A stretch of DNA of 6,508 bases from Acholeplasmataceae bacterium UBA4853 (GCA_002399815.1 DHEJ01000028.1:8000-14507), one strand, 5' to 3'; positions 1 to 6,109 are shown, counted from the first letter of the stretch. Numbers and translations: made by a program. Notes: generated by a model from the letters alone, not told the origin.

Positions 1-540
1 GTTGAATACTTAGCAGAACTCAATCAAAGAATTCCAGTTCAAGTTGAATTGGGTCTTCAAACTATTCATCAATCTACTTCTGATTTAATCAATCGGGCAC
101 ATGACTTAAAAACCTTTGATGATGCCGTTTATCGTCTAAATAAGAAAGGATTAGAAGTTGTTGTGCATATTATTAATGGACTACCTACTGAGACTAAAGA
201 CATGATGTTAGAGACCGTTAAACACTTAAATACATTACCAATTCAAGGTATCAAAATACATATGCTACACTTAATGGAAAAAACTAAAATGGGTTATGAA
301 TATCTTAAAAATCCATGGGAACTTTTAACATTAGAGTCTTATGTAGATATTACCGTTGATCAATTACGCCACTTAAGAAAAGATATTATTGTACACCGTG
401 TAACCGGTGATGCACCAGATGAAATGTTAATTGCTCCAACATGGACTAAAAAGAAATTCGTAGTAGCCAATCAAATTGATAAAAGACTTAGAGCCTTAAA
501 TGCATATCAAGGTGACTTATATGAACAAACGAATCAATGA
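1..540 (+). CDS. mnmL: YtqA-family radical SAM protein, tRNA wobble-uridine modification enzyme MnmL (3' part, start outside window)
   Basis: The reading frame is open from the first base, so the gene begins upstream; 179 residues are visible, against about 320 in the Bacillus homologue. A TTG at 49 is Leu17 of the visible part, inside a conserved block, and is not a start. Visible family blocks are VELGLQTIH (residues 15-23), HIINGLP (56-62), the GIKIHMLHLMEKTKM block (83-97), HRVTGDAP (132-139) and APTWTKKK (145-152). The CxxxCxxC motif that binds the 4Fe-4S cluster should lie in the missing N-terminal half. Known for the family: YtqA (renamed MnmL) acts with the MnmM methylase to convert cmnm5(s2)U to mnm5(s2)U at tRNA position 34 in Bacilli that lack MnmC. 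The adjacent mnmM gene supports this role. The stop is TGA, which indicates the standard code. Older annotation would call it a TIGR01212-type radical SAM protein. Confidence 0.88.
   Translation, partial: VEYLAELNQRIPVQVELGLQTIHQSTSDLINRAHDLKTFDDAVYRLNKKGLEVVVHIINGLPTETKDMMLETVKHLNTLPIQGIKIHMLHLMEKTKMGYEYLKNPWELLTLESYVDITVDQLRHLRKDIIVHRVTGDAPDEMLIAPTWTKKKFVVANQIDKRLRALNAYQGDLYEQTNQ
508..514 (+). promoter_or_regulatory. Ribosome binding site of mnmM, inside mnmL
   Basis: AAGGTG (509-514) lies 6 bp before the ATG at 521 and resembles AAGGAGG. It decides the mnmM start: an in-frame ATG at 500 has no such sequence at the right distance and would add seven residues not expected from the family. 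The site lies in the last codons of mnmL, so translation of the two genes is probably coupled. Confidence 0.7.
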
Positions 541-1042
541 ACTTGCACATGATCTAATTCTAGAACATATCCATAGTGATTCAATCATTGTAGATGCTAC
601 AACCGGTAATGGTCATGATACATTATTTTTAGCCAAACATGTTAAACATGTTTATGCATATGATGTTCTACAAACAGCAATCGATCATTCTAAGTTACTA
701 ACAAAAGACTATCAAAATATTACATATTTACATAAAAGTCATGAGTTTATAACAACAGATATTCCAACATATGATGGTATTATCTTTAATTTAGGTTATC
801 TGCCTGGTGGCGATAAAAAGGTCTCAACCACCTTAGAAACAACCATAAAAACATTGAAATCTATTCATCAAAAGCATCAAGGATTCGTCTTAATTGTTGC
901 CTATCCCGGACATGATGAAGGCTTAAAAGAATTATGTTTCATTCAAACCTTTTTAGATCAAACAAAACTTTCTTACCGCATAATTAAAAATAACTTTGAA
1001 TCAAAAAAACAAGCACCACAAATCTTCTTTTGGAAGTATTAG
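521..1042 (+). CDS. mnmM: Class I SAM-dependent methyltransferase, YtqB family, tRNA nm5U34 methyltransferase MnmM
   Basis: The product is 173 residues from the ATG at 521, slightly shorter than the roughly 190-residue Bacillus YtqB. The SAM-binding motif I is VDATTGNGHDTLFLA (residues 24-38), followed by an acidic Asp48 after strand 2 (VYAYD) where the SAM ribose is usually held. The family-specific motif NLGYLPGGDK is at 90-99, and AYPGHDEG at 127-134. Known for the family: MnmM methylates the 5-aminomethyl group of nm5(s2)U34 to give mnm5(s2)U34 in tRNAs that read split codon boxes, acting in the cytosol. Older databases label it putative rRNA methylase. It overlaps the end of mnmL by 20 bp, which fits a two-gene operon in one pathway. 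Its last codons also encode the left arm of a transcription terminator. Substrate assignment rests on homology and context. Confidence 0.88.
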   Translation: MNKRINELAHDLILEHIHSDSIIVDATTGNGHDTLFLAKHVKHVYAYDVLQTAIDHSKLLTKDYQNITYLHKSHEFITTDIPTYDGIIFNLGYLPGGDKKVSTTLETTIKTLKSIHQKHQGFVLIVAYPGHDEGLKELCFIQTFLDQTKLSYRIIKNNFESKKQAPQIFFWKY

Positions 1043-1050
1043 TGGTGCTT
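1011..1050. terminator. Bidirectional intrinsic terminator shared by mnmM and leuS
   Basis: A perfect 9-bp stem pairs AAGCACCAC (1011-1019) with GTGGTGCTT (1042-1050). The 22-nt loop holds a smaller CTTC/GAAG stem (1024-1027 with 1033-1036). On the plus strand the stem is followed by TTTCTTATTT. On the minus strand it is followed by G and seven T, from the A-run at 1003-1009. It therefore fits both mnmM and leuS, which converge with only 12 bp between their stop codons. The left arm is mnmM coding sequence and the right arm begins at the last base of its stop codon. Confidence 0.82.
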
Positions 1051-1054
1051 TTTC

Positions 1055-3466
1055 TTATTTAGCAACAATATTTACAATTTTATTCGGAATAACAATGACT
1101 TTAATGACTTCAAGATTTTCTAAATGTTTGACAACATTTTCATGTTCAAGTGCTAACTTTTTCATATCTTGTTCAATCATATCACGTTTAACTTGAAGTC
1201 TTGCACGTAGTTTACCATTAACTTGGACTACCACTTCAACTTCATGTTCAATTAAATAAGCTTCATCGTATTTTGGCCAATCAGAGTAAATGAGCTCTTC
1301 ATGATGATTTAAGACACTGTAATTTAATTCTTCAGTCATATGTGGTGCAATTGGGTTTAATAACTTTAAAAGCCCTCTTGCTTGATTCTTACTGATTCTT
1401 TGAACTTTATAGACCTCATTAACAAAAATCATCATTTGAGAAATTGCGGTATTAAATGCTAGTTTCTCATAATCATCAGTCACTTTTTTGATTGTTTGAT
1501 GATATATGGTATCTAGTTCTTTAACATTATCGTGTGTAATCTCAAAATCAAACATACGCCAAACTCGATCTAAAAAGCGTTTAGAGCCGTCAAGTCCTTC
1601 ATTACTCCAAGGTTTTTCTGACTCTAAAGGTCCCATAAACATTTCAAATGTTCTAAGTGCATCGGCACCATGAGATAATATAAAGTCATCTGGAGAAACT
1701 GTATTACCTTTAGATTTACTCATCTTTGAATGATCTTCACCTAAAATCATACCTTGATTGACTAATTTCATAAATGGTTCTTTACTACTTACTAAACCCA
1801 TATCATAAAATACTTTATGCCAAAATCTTGCATATAGTAAATGTCCAACCGCATGTTCAGTACCACCAACATATAAGTCTACTGGTAAAAATTGATCAAG
1901 GACCTCTTTAGCTTCTTCTGAATCTAAAGGAATATATCCTAAATGATTTTTTAGAATATATGCAATATAGTACCAAGAAGATCCGGCAAGTTGTGGCATT
2001 GTATTGGTATCTCTTCTTCCAATACCACCATTAACTTCTACCTTTAACCAATCTTCTGCATGTGCAAGTGGTGATTCACCAGTTCCACTTGGTTTAATAT
2101 ACTCTAAATATGGTAACTCAAGAGGTAACTCATCATCATTTACTAAATGAATGTTACCAAACTGATCATATATAACTGGGAATGGTTCACCCCAGTATCT
2201 TTGACGAGAAAAGACCCAATCTCTTAGCTTAAAGGTATGATGTGCATGACCAATATTTCTTTTTTCTAAATAATCAATAATCTTTTCTTTAGCTTCATCA
2301 TTATATAACCCATCAATGATACCAGAATGATGATGAATACCGTCTCCAGTATAAGCACCTTCTGTACCGCCTACAATGACTTCAATGATTTCTAAACCAT
2401 ACTTCATAGCAAACTCATAATCACGTTCATCATGCGCTGGAACAGCCATTACAGCACCTGTACCATATTGCATTAAAACATAATCACCAATCCAAATTGG
2501 AATCAGTTTACCGGTTAATGGATGTTTAGCAAATGCACCAGTAAATACACCAGTTTTAGTCTTATCTGAGATACGGTCTAAATCTGATTTTGATTTAGAC
2601 ATTTCAATATATTTTTTTACATCCTTTTGTTCATCTTCTGTCGTAATTTCAGATACCAGTGGATGTTCTGGTGCTAAGACTAAATAGGTAACACCATAAA
2701 TGGTATCAGGTCTTGTTGTAAAAACACTAAAACTTTGATCAGAATCACTAATCTTAAATTCAATCATCGCACCACTGGATTTACCAATCCAGTTTCTTTG
2801 CATCTCTTTTAAGTTTTCTGGCCAATCCACTAAATCTAAATCATCTAATAATCTTTGAGCATAATCTGTTATTTTTAATACCCATTGACGCATTGGTTTT
2901 TTAATTACCGGGAAGTGTCCACGTTCAGAAACCATTTGACCATCAATAATCTCGATTTCATCATTAGCAAGTACTGTGCCTAACCCTTCACACCAGTTGA
3001 CTTCAACATCCTTTAAAACAGCTAAGCCACGTTCATAAAAACGCTTAAAAATCCACTGTGTAAAGCGGTAATATTCAGGATCTGAGGTCGCTAATTCTTT
3101 ATCCCAGTCAACTCCTTTACCCATCTCAATAATTTGTCGTTTAAAATTTGCTATGTTTTGATATGTAAAAGATTTCGGATCTTTACCAGTTGCAAGTGCA
3201 TATTGTTCTGAAGGTAAACCAAAAGCATCCCATCCCATCGGATGAAGTACATTAAATCCTTGCATTCTTTTATATCTTGAAATAATATCTGTTGCTGTAT
3301 AGCCTTCGATATGGCCAACATGTAACCCTGCAGCAGAAGGATATGGAAACATATCTAAAACATAGTATTTCGGATGATAACGATCCGTTTTTGTTTTAAA
3401 TAATTTTAAATCCAACCAATGTTTCTGCCATTTTTTTTCAATTGCTTGATAATCGTAATTTGCCAT
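1055..3466 (-). CDS. leuS: Leucyl-tRNA synthetase (LeuRS)
   Basis: This class I enzyme joins leucine to tRNA-Leu using ATP in the cytosol and hydrolyses mischarged tRNA. The product is 803 residues, matching the roughly 804 of Bacillus LeuRS. The HIGH signature is HVGH at 49-52 and the KMSKS loop is at 581-585. The CP1 editing domain (about 222-415) is present, with the threonine-rich TTRPDT (250-255) and the HDERD motif ending in Asp349, the position of the universal editing Asp. Other landmarks are LRDWVFSRQRYWG (414-426), AGSSWYY (494-500), GGTEH (534-538), the anticodon-binding helical domain, and the C-terminal VQVNGKLRARL (747-757). The small insert after VNWC (residues 156-159) lacks the CxxC zinc cysteines of E. 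coli LeuRS, as in Bacillus. The start at 3466 is preferred over an in-frame ATG at 3490 because the promoter predicts transcription from about 3487. It converges on mnmM and appears monocistronic. Confidence 0.98.
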   Translation of the reverse strand: MANYDYQAIEKKWQKHWLDLKLFKTKTDRYHPKYYVLDMFPYPSAAGLHVGHIEGYTATDIISRYKRMQGFNVLHPMGWDAFGLPSEQYALATGKDPKSFTYQNIANFKRQIIEMGKGVDWDKELATSDPEYYRFTQWIFKRFYERGLAVLKDVEVNWCEGLGTVLANDEIEIIDGQMVSERGHFPVIKKPMRQWVLKITDYAQRLLDDLDLVDWPENLKEMQRNWIGKSSGAMIEFKISDSDQSFSVFTTRPDTIYGVTYLVLAPEHPLVSEITTEDEQKDVKKYIEMSKSKSDLDRISDKTKTGVFTGAFAKHPLTGKLIPIWIGDYVLMQYGTGAVMAVPAHDERDYEFAMKYGLEIIEVIVGGTEGAYTGDGIHHHSGIIDGLYNDEAKEKIIDYLEKRNIGHAHHTFKLRDWVFSRQRYWGEPFPVIYDQFGNIHLVNDDELPLELPYLEYIKPSGTGESPLAHAEDWLKVEVNGGIGRRDTNTMPQLAGSSWYYIAYILKNHLGYIPLDSEEAKEVLDQFLPVDLYVGGTEHAVGHLLYARFWHKVFYDMGLVSSKEPFMKLVNQGMILGEDHSKMSKSKGNTVSPDDFILSHGADALRTFEMFMGPLESEKPWSNEGLDGSKRFLDRVWRMFDFEITHDNVKELDTIYHQTIKKVTDDYEKLAFNTAISQMMIFVNEVYKVQRISKNQARGLLKLLNPIAPHMTEELNYSVLNHHEELIYSDWPKYDEAYLIEHEVEVVVQVNGKLRARLQVKRDMIEQDMKKLALEHENVVKHLENLEVIKVIVIPNKIVNIVAK

Positions 3467-3473
3467 GATGATG

Positions 3474-3480
3474 CCTACTT
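3474..3480 (-). promoter_or_regulatory. Ribosome binding site of leuS
   Basis: On the minus strand, AAGTAGG lies 7 nt before the ATG at 3466 and differs from AAGGAGG at one base. It supports 3466 as the start rather than the upstream ATG at 3490, which has only promoter sequence before it. Confidence 0.6.
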
Positions 3481-3493
3481 TCTCATACATACT

Positions 3494-3522
3494 ATTATAT
3501 AGAATAATGGCTATTTTTTCAA
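3494..3522 (-). promoter_or_regulatory. Sigma-A type promoter of leuS
   Basis: On the minus strand, TTGAAA (3522-3517) is followed after exactly 17 bp by TATAAT (3499-3494), a near-consensus vegetative promoter. The predicted transcription start is near 3487, giving a leader of about 21 nt. That is far too short for a T-box riboswitch, the usual control of leuS in many Firmicutes. The rest of 3523-3650 shows no gene or clear structure. Confidence 0.75.
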
Positions 3523-3649
3523 TGTTGAATGACTTAGGATTTTTACTAATTTCTTTTTTTATTAAACTAAGTACTACCTATTCACCAAATATTTTAAGTC
3601 TCATTATAAAATTAATTCATTATCAAATAGAAAATATCAGTCTAAACAT

Positions 3650-3675
3650 AAAAAAATCTCCTAATCTAGGAGATT
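3650..3675 (-). terminator. Intrinsic terminator of acpP
   Basis: A perfect 9-bp stem pairs AATCTCCTA (3655-3663) with TAGGAGATT (3667-3675) around a 3-nt loop. On the minus strand it is followed by a T-run (A-run at 3650-3656 on the plus strand, partly in the stem). It begins 7 nt past the acpP stop codon and separates acpP from the leuS promoter downstream. Confidence 0.88.
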
Positions 3676-3682
3676 ATTTTAA

Positions 3683-3916
3683 TTACTGATTATCTTTGAT
3701 ATATGATACCAAGTCATTCACAGTTTTAATGTTTTGTAGTACTTCGTCTGAGATTTCAATAGAAAATGCATCTTCTACTGTCATAATAAGTTCTACTGCA
3801 TCAATTGAATCCGCTCCTAAGTCTTCAACCAATCTTGCTTCTGGTTGTACTAAAGCGCCATCAACTGCTAATTCGTCAACGATGATTTGTTTCACCTTGT
3901 CGTAAATTTCTGCCAT
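3683..3916 (-). CDS. acpP: Acyl carrier protein
   Basis: The product is a 77-residue acidic protein of the usual ACP length. The GADSID motif (34-39) supplies Ser37, where 4'-phosphopantetheine is attached by holo-ACP synthase. It is followed by the acidic recognition helix II, rich in Glu and Asp (VEL...VEDAF, 41-51). The protein shuttles growing acyl chains between fatty acid synthesis enzymes in the cytosol and delivers them to phospholipid acyltransferases. The start is fixed by AGGAGG (3931-3926) 9 nt before the ATG. No fab, plsX or rnc gene is adjacent, and a promoter and terminator flank the gene, so it appears to be transcribed alone. Some Mollicutes carry more than one ACP-like gene, so the number of paralogues cannot be judged from here. 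Confidence 0.97.
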   Translation of the reverse strand: MAEIYDKVKQIIVDELAVDGALVQPEARLVEDLGADSIDAVELIMTVEDAFSIEISDEVLQNIKTVNDLVSYIKDNQ

Positions 3917-3925
3917 ATATAAAAA

Positions 3926-3931
3926 CCTCCT
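3926..3931 (-). promoter_or_regulatory. Strong ribosome binding site of acpP
   Basis: On the minus strand a full-consensus AGGAGG is followed by a 9-nt A/T spacer before the ATG at 3916. This is the strongest Shine-Dalgarno sequence in the window, as expected for an abundant protein. Confidence 0.85.
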
Positions 3932-3958
3932 ACAGTTTTAGTAATTATGTACCACTAC

Positions 3959-3967
3959 ATTATAACA
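3959..3967 (-). promoter_or_regulatory. Extended -10 promoter of acpP
   Basis: On the minus strand the sequence TGTTATAAT (3967-3959) is a consensus extended -10 (TGnTATAAT). No good -35 hexamer lies 16-18 bp upstream, where AGTAGC falls. Transcription would start near 3952, giving a leader of about 36 nt. The core ATGTTATAAT is also found in the promoter of the lactonase gene at 5111-5120. Confidence 0.7.
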
Positions 3968-3989
3968 TAATTTAATTTTTGGCTACTGT

Positions 3990-4017
3990 TTTGAATTAAA
4001 ATATTTTTAACTTCAAA
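3990..4017. repeat. AT-rich inverted repeat upstream of the acpP promoter
   Basis: TTTGAATTAAAA (3990-4001) pairs with TTTTAA (4005-4010) plus TTCAAA (4012-4017), giving 12 bp around a 3-nt centre with one bulged C at 4011. It lies roughly 38-65 bp upstream of the predicted acpP transcription start. It could be an operator, an AT-rich upstream activating element, or a weak hairpin in the transporter transcript. No T-run follows on the minus strand, so it is not a typical terminator. Confidence 0.45.
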
Positions 4018-4080
4018 GTATTATTCATTTTTTAATTGTTTCTATGTTTTATTCATGCATTTTACATGAACACTTACACC

Positions 4081-5061
4081 TTAAACCAAATTCATAGATT
4101 TTAATATTAATATTAAGATAAACATCGTAATTGTTGAAGTAATTGTTGTCCAAACAATTAATTGACTAGATAACTTAGGATTCCCTTTCATATATTCAGC
4201 CATTGGCGTAATCGATACTGCTAATGACGGTACGATTACAGCAAGCAATGTTGGAAAATGATCTTTATTAAACCCTAATTGATCTTTAAACAAAATAGCC
4301 ACTAAAAATACAATAGCTGGTACAAAAATACTACGAATAAAAATACCTGTAAAAACTTCTTTCTTTAATCCATTAACCTCAGTGAATGCAAAAGTAGCAC
4401 CAAGAGCAATCAAACTTAAAGGTGATGCAATACTAGAAACACTACCTATTGCCAGATATAACGGTTCTAAATGTGTTCTTAAAAACGGATACCCTATCAG
4501 TGGCCTCACTGCAAGTGCTATAAACCCTAATAATGTTCCAACAACAATTGGATTCTTAATAACTTTAAAAAGTAATGGAAATATTCTAATCTTTACATGA
4601 TCGCTTTCATAAATCTGAAATGAAATAACCCCTAAAACATTATAAAGTGCAACACTTAATCCAGTCATAGCGACCACATTTGAGGTTGCAACCACAGATA
4701 ATCCAAGTAATAACACCACTTGTAATCCTATGGTTGAAGCATTGGATCTAATAAAACTTTGAAGTAATATACTCTTGTTAGTTACATCGGTATTAAATAG
4801 TTTTGTAACTATAATACCAATAAAAAACAAAACAAATGTTGCAGCAACAACAAACCAAATGATGTTACTATCGACATTAAAGGAGTCCATGTTATACACA
4901 TTAAAAAAAAGAAATACCGGAATTGCTACAACAAAGACAAATCGATTAAAGCCTTTAGATAATGATTCATTAATGATTCCTAATCTTTTTAAAAGATATC
5001 CTAAACTGATTAATAAGATCATTGGAATGACTGCATAAAGTGAGAATACGAGATCTTGCAT
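4081..5061 (-). CDS. AEC-family (auxin efflux carrier-like) membrane transporter
   Basis: The product is a 326-residue, very hydrophobic protein with about ten predicted membrane segments in two halves of five (near 5-25, 38-55, 66-88, 110-128, 130-150, 168-188, 201-226, 235-257, 268-287 and 300-322). Family-like blocks are the first helix ending GYLLKRLGII (21-30), IRSNASTIGL (104-113), KNPIVVGTLLG (169-179) and ASPLSLIALGATFAF (212-226). Bacterial members (PF03547) move organic anions such as malate or malonate, or related solutes; the substrate here cannot be read from the sequence. The start has AAGGA 7 nt upstream (5073-5069). It is divergent from the lactonase gene with closely packed promoters, so the two may share control. 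No clear terminator follows its stop, so some readthrough towards acpP is possible. Confidence 0.85.
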   Translation of the reverse strand: MQDLVFSLYAVIPMILLISLGYLLKRLGIINESLSKGFNRFVFVVAIPVFLFFNVYNMDSFNVDSNIIWFVVAATFVLFFIGIIVTKLFNTDVTNKSILLQSFIRSNASTIGLQVVLLLGLSVVATSNVVAMTGLSVALYNVLGVISFQIYESDHVKIRIFPLLFKVIKNPIVVGTLLGFIALAVRPLIGYPFLRTHLEPLYLAIGSVSSIASPLSLIALGATFAFTEVNGLKKEVFTGIFIRSIFVPAIVFLVAILFKDQLGFNKDHFPTLLAVIVPSLAVSITPMAEYMKGNPKLSSQLIVWTTITSTITMFILILILKSMNLV

Positions 5062-5096
5062 ACGTTTTTCCTTAGATTGATTTTTACAATATTACG

Positions 5097-5105
5097 ATTA
5101 TACCA
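5097..5105 (-). promoter_or_regulatory. Extended -10 promoter of the AEC transporter gene
   Basis: On the minus strand TGGTATAAT (5105-5097) matches TGnTATAAT. No good -35 is seen 16-18 bp upstream. Transcription would start near 5090, leaving a leader of about 28 nt that holds the ribosome binding site AAGGA (5073-5069). Confidence 0.6.
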
Positions 5106-5106
5106 T

Positions 5107-5116
5107 TAACATGTTA
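5107..5116. repeat. Perfect 10-bp palindrome between divergent promoters, candidate operator
   Basis: TAACATGTTA is a perfect palindrome centred between the two -10 hexamers and overlapping the TG and first bases of the plus-strand extended -10. Its position would let one bound protein affect both promoters. A 10-bp palindrome in such AT-rich DNA can occur by chance, so the operator role is only a suggestion. Confidence 0.35.
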
Positions 5117-5120
5117 TAAT
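5112..5120 (+). promoter_or_regulatory. Extended -10 promoter of the lactonase-family gene
   Basis: TGTTATAAT (5112-5120) is a consensus extended -10; the -35 position holds only TTACGA (5092-5097). Transcription would start near 5127, which excludes an in-frame TTG at 5122 as the translation start. GAGGA at 5136-5140 then serves the ATG at 5146. Confidence 0.68.
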
Positions 5121-5145
5121 ATTGTTAAAAAAGATGAGGATTTTT

Positions 5146-6069
5146 ATGAGATACTTAGTAGGCACATACACCAAAAACCAATCTGAAGGTATTTATTTAG
5201 TTGACGAAGACAAAGTTTCACTATATCAAAGATTATTTAACCCAACCTATATCACACTTCAAGAAGGACACTTATTTACTATTGCAAGAGGTGGTATAGA
5301 AATATATCAAAACAATGAATTAATTTATGAAGATCATTCAGAAGCTAGCGCTCCTGCACATATCTTTTATGAACCAACTTTAGAAATGATTTTTACAGCA
5401 AACTATCATGTTGGACAAATATCAACCTATAAGTTTGATGGTACACAAACTAAGAAGATTCAAACACTGATTTATCCAACTGGTTCACATGCACATCAAG
5501 TGGTATACGATGTTAAATCAAGAACCTTGTTTGCAGTTGACTTAGGACTAGATACAATCTTTACATATTCTATTGATGAAAAACTAAAATTAGTACCTAA
5601 GAAAGATTTAACATTACATAAAGGCGTTGGACCAAGACATTTAGTTATTGCTGAATCTGGATTTGTTTATTGTCTAACAGAATATTCACATGAAATCTAT
5701 GTTTATAATGAAAAGTTAGAGTTTGTTAAAAAATATGCAACCATTGATAAGAATTTTGCAGGTATAACTGCAGCAGCAATTAGACTATCTCAAAACCAAA
5801 AACATTTATATGTTTCTAACCGTGGATATGATTCAATTACCCATTTCTTAGTTAATGCAGATGGTTCATTAAAACAACAAAAGATTTATAATACCCATGG
5901 AAAACATCCAAGAGATTTTGATTTATCACTGGATGAATCTCATTTAGTGGTTGGTAATTTACTTTCAAATAATGTTGCTATCTTCCAAAGAAATCAACAA
6001 TCAGGTGAATTAAAATTGCTTAAGACCATCAATGTTCCAGAACCAACTTCAATCTTCTTCATTCCATAA
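5146..6069 (+). CDS. Lactonase-family seven-bladed beta-propeller protein (6-phosphogluconolactonase YbhE type)
   Basis: The product is 307 residues, shorter than the roughly 330-350 usual for the family (PF10282). It has no signal peptide and should be cytosolic. Family landmarks appear in order: the N-terminal VGTYT (5-9) with EGIY (14-17), HAHQVVYD (115-122) and the following DLGLDTI (132-138), GPRHLV (162-167), the AAAIRLS block (209-215), LYVSNRGYDSI (221-231), HPRDFDLS (254-261) and a last blade with QSGELKLL (285-292). Characterised members hydrolyse 6-phosphogluconolactone in the oxidative pentose phosphate pathway; others act on different lactones or are uncharacterised. No glucose-6-phosphate dehydrogenase gene is nearby, so the substrate is left open. 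The ATG at 5146 is chosen because GAGGA (5136-5140) precedes it and the family begins with this strand; ATG 5134 lacks a ribosome site. Confidence 0.85.
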   Translation: MRYLVGTYTKNQSEGIYLVDEDKVSLYQRLFNPTYITLQEGHLFTIARGGIEIYQNNELIYEDHSEASAPAHIFYEPTLEMIFTANYHVGQISTYKFDGTQTKKIQTLIYPTGSHAHQVVYDVKSRTLFAVDLGLDTIFTYSIDEKLKLVPKKDLTLHKGVGPRHLVIAESGFVYCLTEYSHEIYVYNEKLEFVKKYATIDKNFAGITAAAIRLSQNQKHLYVSNRGYDSITHFLVNADGSLKQQKIYNTHGKHPRDFDLSLDESHLVVGNLLSNNVAIFQRNQQSGELKLLKTINVPEPTSIFFIP

Positions 6070-6070
6070 T

Positions 6071-6106
6071 AAAAATATCGCTGCATAATCGCAGTGATAT
6101 TTTTTT
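6071..6106. terminator. Intrinsic terminator between the lactonase and FMN reductase genes
   Basis: A 14-bp stem pairs 6071-6084 with 6091-6104 (core TATCGCTGC with GCAGTGATA) around the loop ATAATC. It has one G-T wobble (6080 with 6095) on the plus strand and ends in a run of T. It starts just after the lactonase stop. On the minus strand the wobble becomes an A-C mismatch, but a TTTTT run still follows, so it can also serve the convergent reductase gene, more weakly. Confidence 0.88.
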
Positions 6107-6109
6107 ATG

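Noticed and set aside
538..585. Possible TGA=Trp reading extending mnmL
   Set aside because: With the Mycoplasma code mnmL would gain a short odd tail (two TGA as Trp), while the family ends near the TGA at 538 and all Trp codons in the other genes are TGG; the standard code fits better.
996..1196. Plus-strand open frame of 66 codons spanning the mnmM end and the leuS end
   Set aside because: It overlaps two well-supported genes in other frames and runs through their terminator; no ribosome site and no recognisable protein.
3488..3490. ATG at 3490 as the leuS start
   Set aside because: It lies 3 nt after the -10 hexamer, upstream of the predicted transcription start, and would add eight residues not expected from the family.
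3465..3689. Plus-strand open frame of 74 codons in the leuS-acpP gap
   Set aside because: It lies on the leuS promoter and acpP terminator, starts inside antisense leuS, lacks a ribosome site and reads as low-complexity AT-rich translation.
3696..3905. Plus-strand open frame antisense to acpP
   Set aside because: It is a mirror of the strongly conserved acpP coding sequence with Ser/Thr-rich translation and no start signals.
4052..4070. Hairpin TTCATG/CATGAA after the transporter stop as a terminator
   Set aside because: The stem is only 6 bp with a 7-nt loop and no T-run follows on the minus strand.
4382..5038. Two plus-strand open frames (4382-4600 and 4775-5038) antisense to the transporter gene
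   Set aside because: Both lie wholly inside the transporter gene, have no ribosome sites and resemble no family.
5122..5136. TTG at 5122 or ATG at 5134 as the lactonase start
   Set aside because: The TTG precedes the predicted transcription start and the ATG at 5134 has no ribosome site, while the ATG at 5146 follows GAGGA and begins at the conserved first strand.
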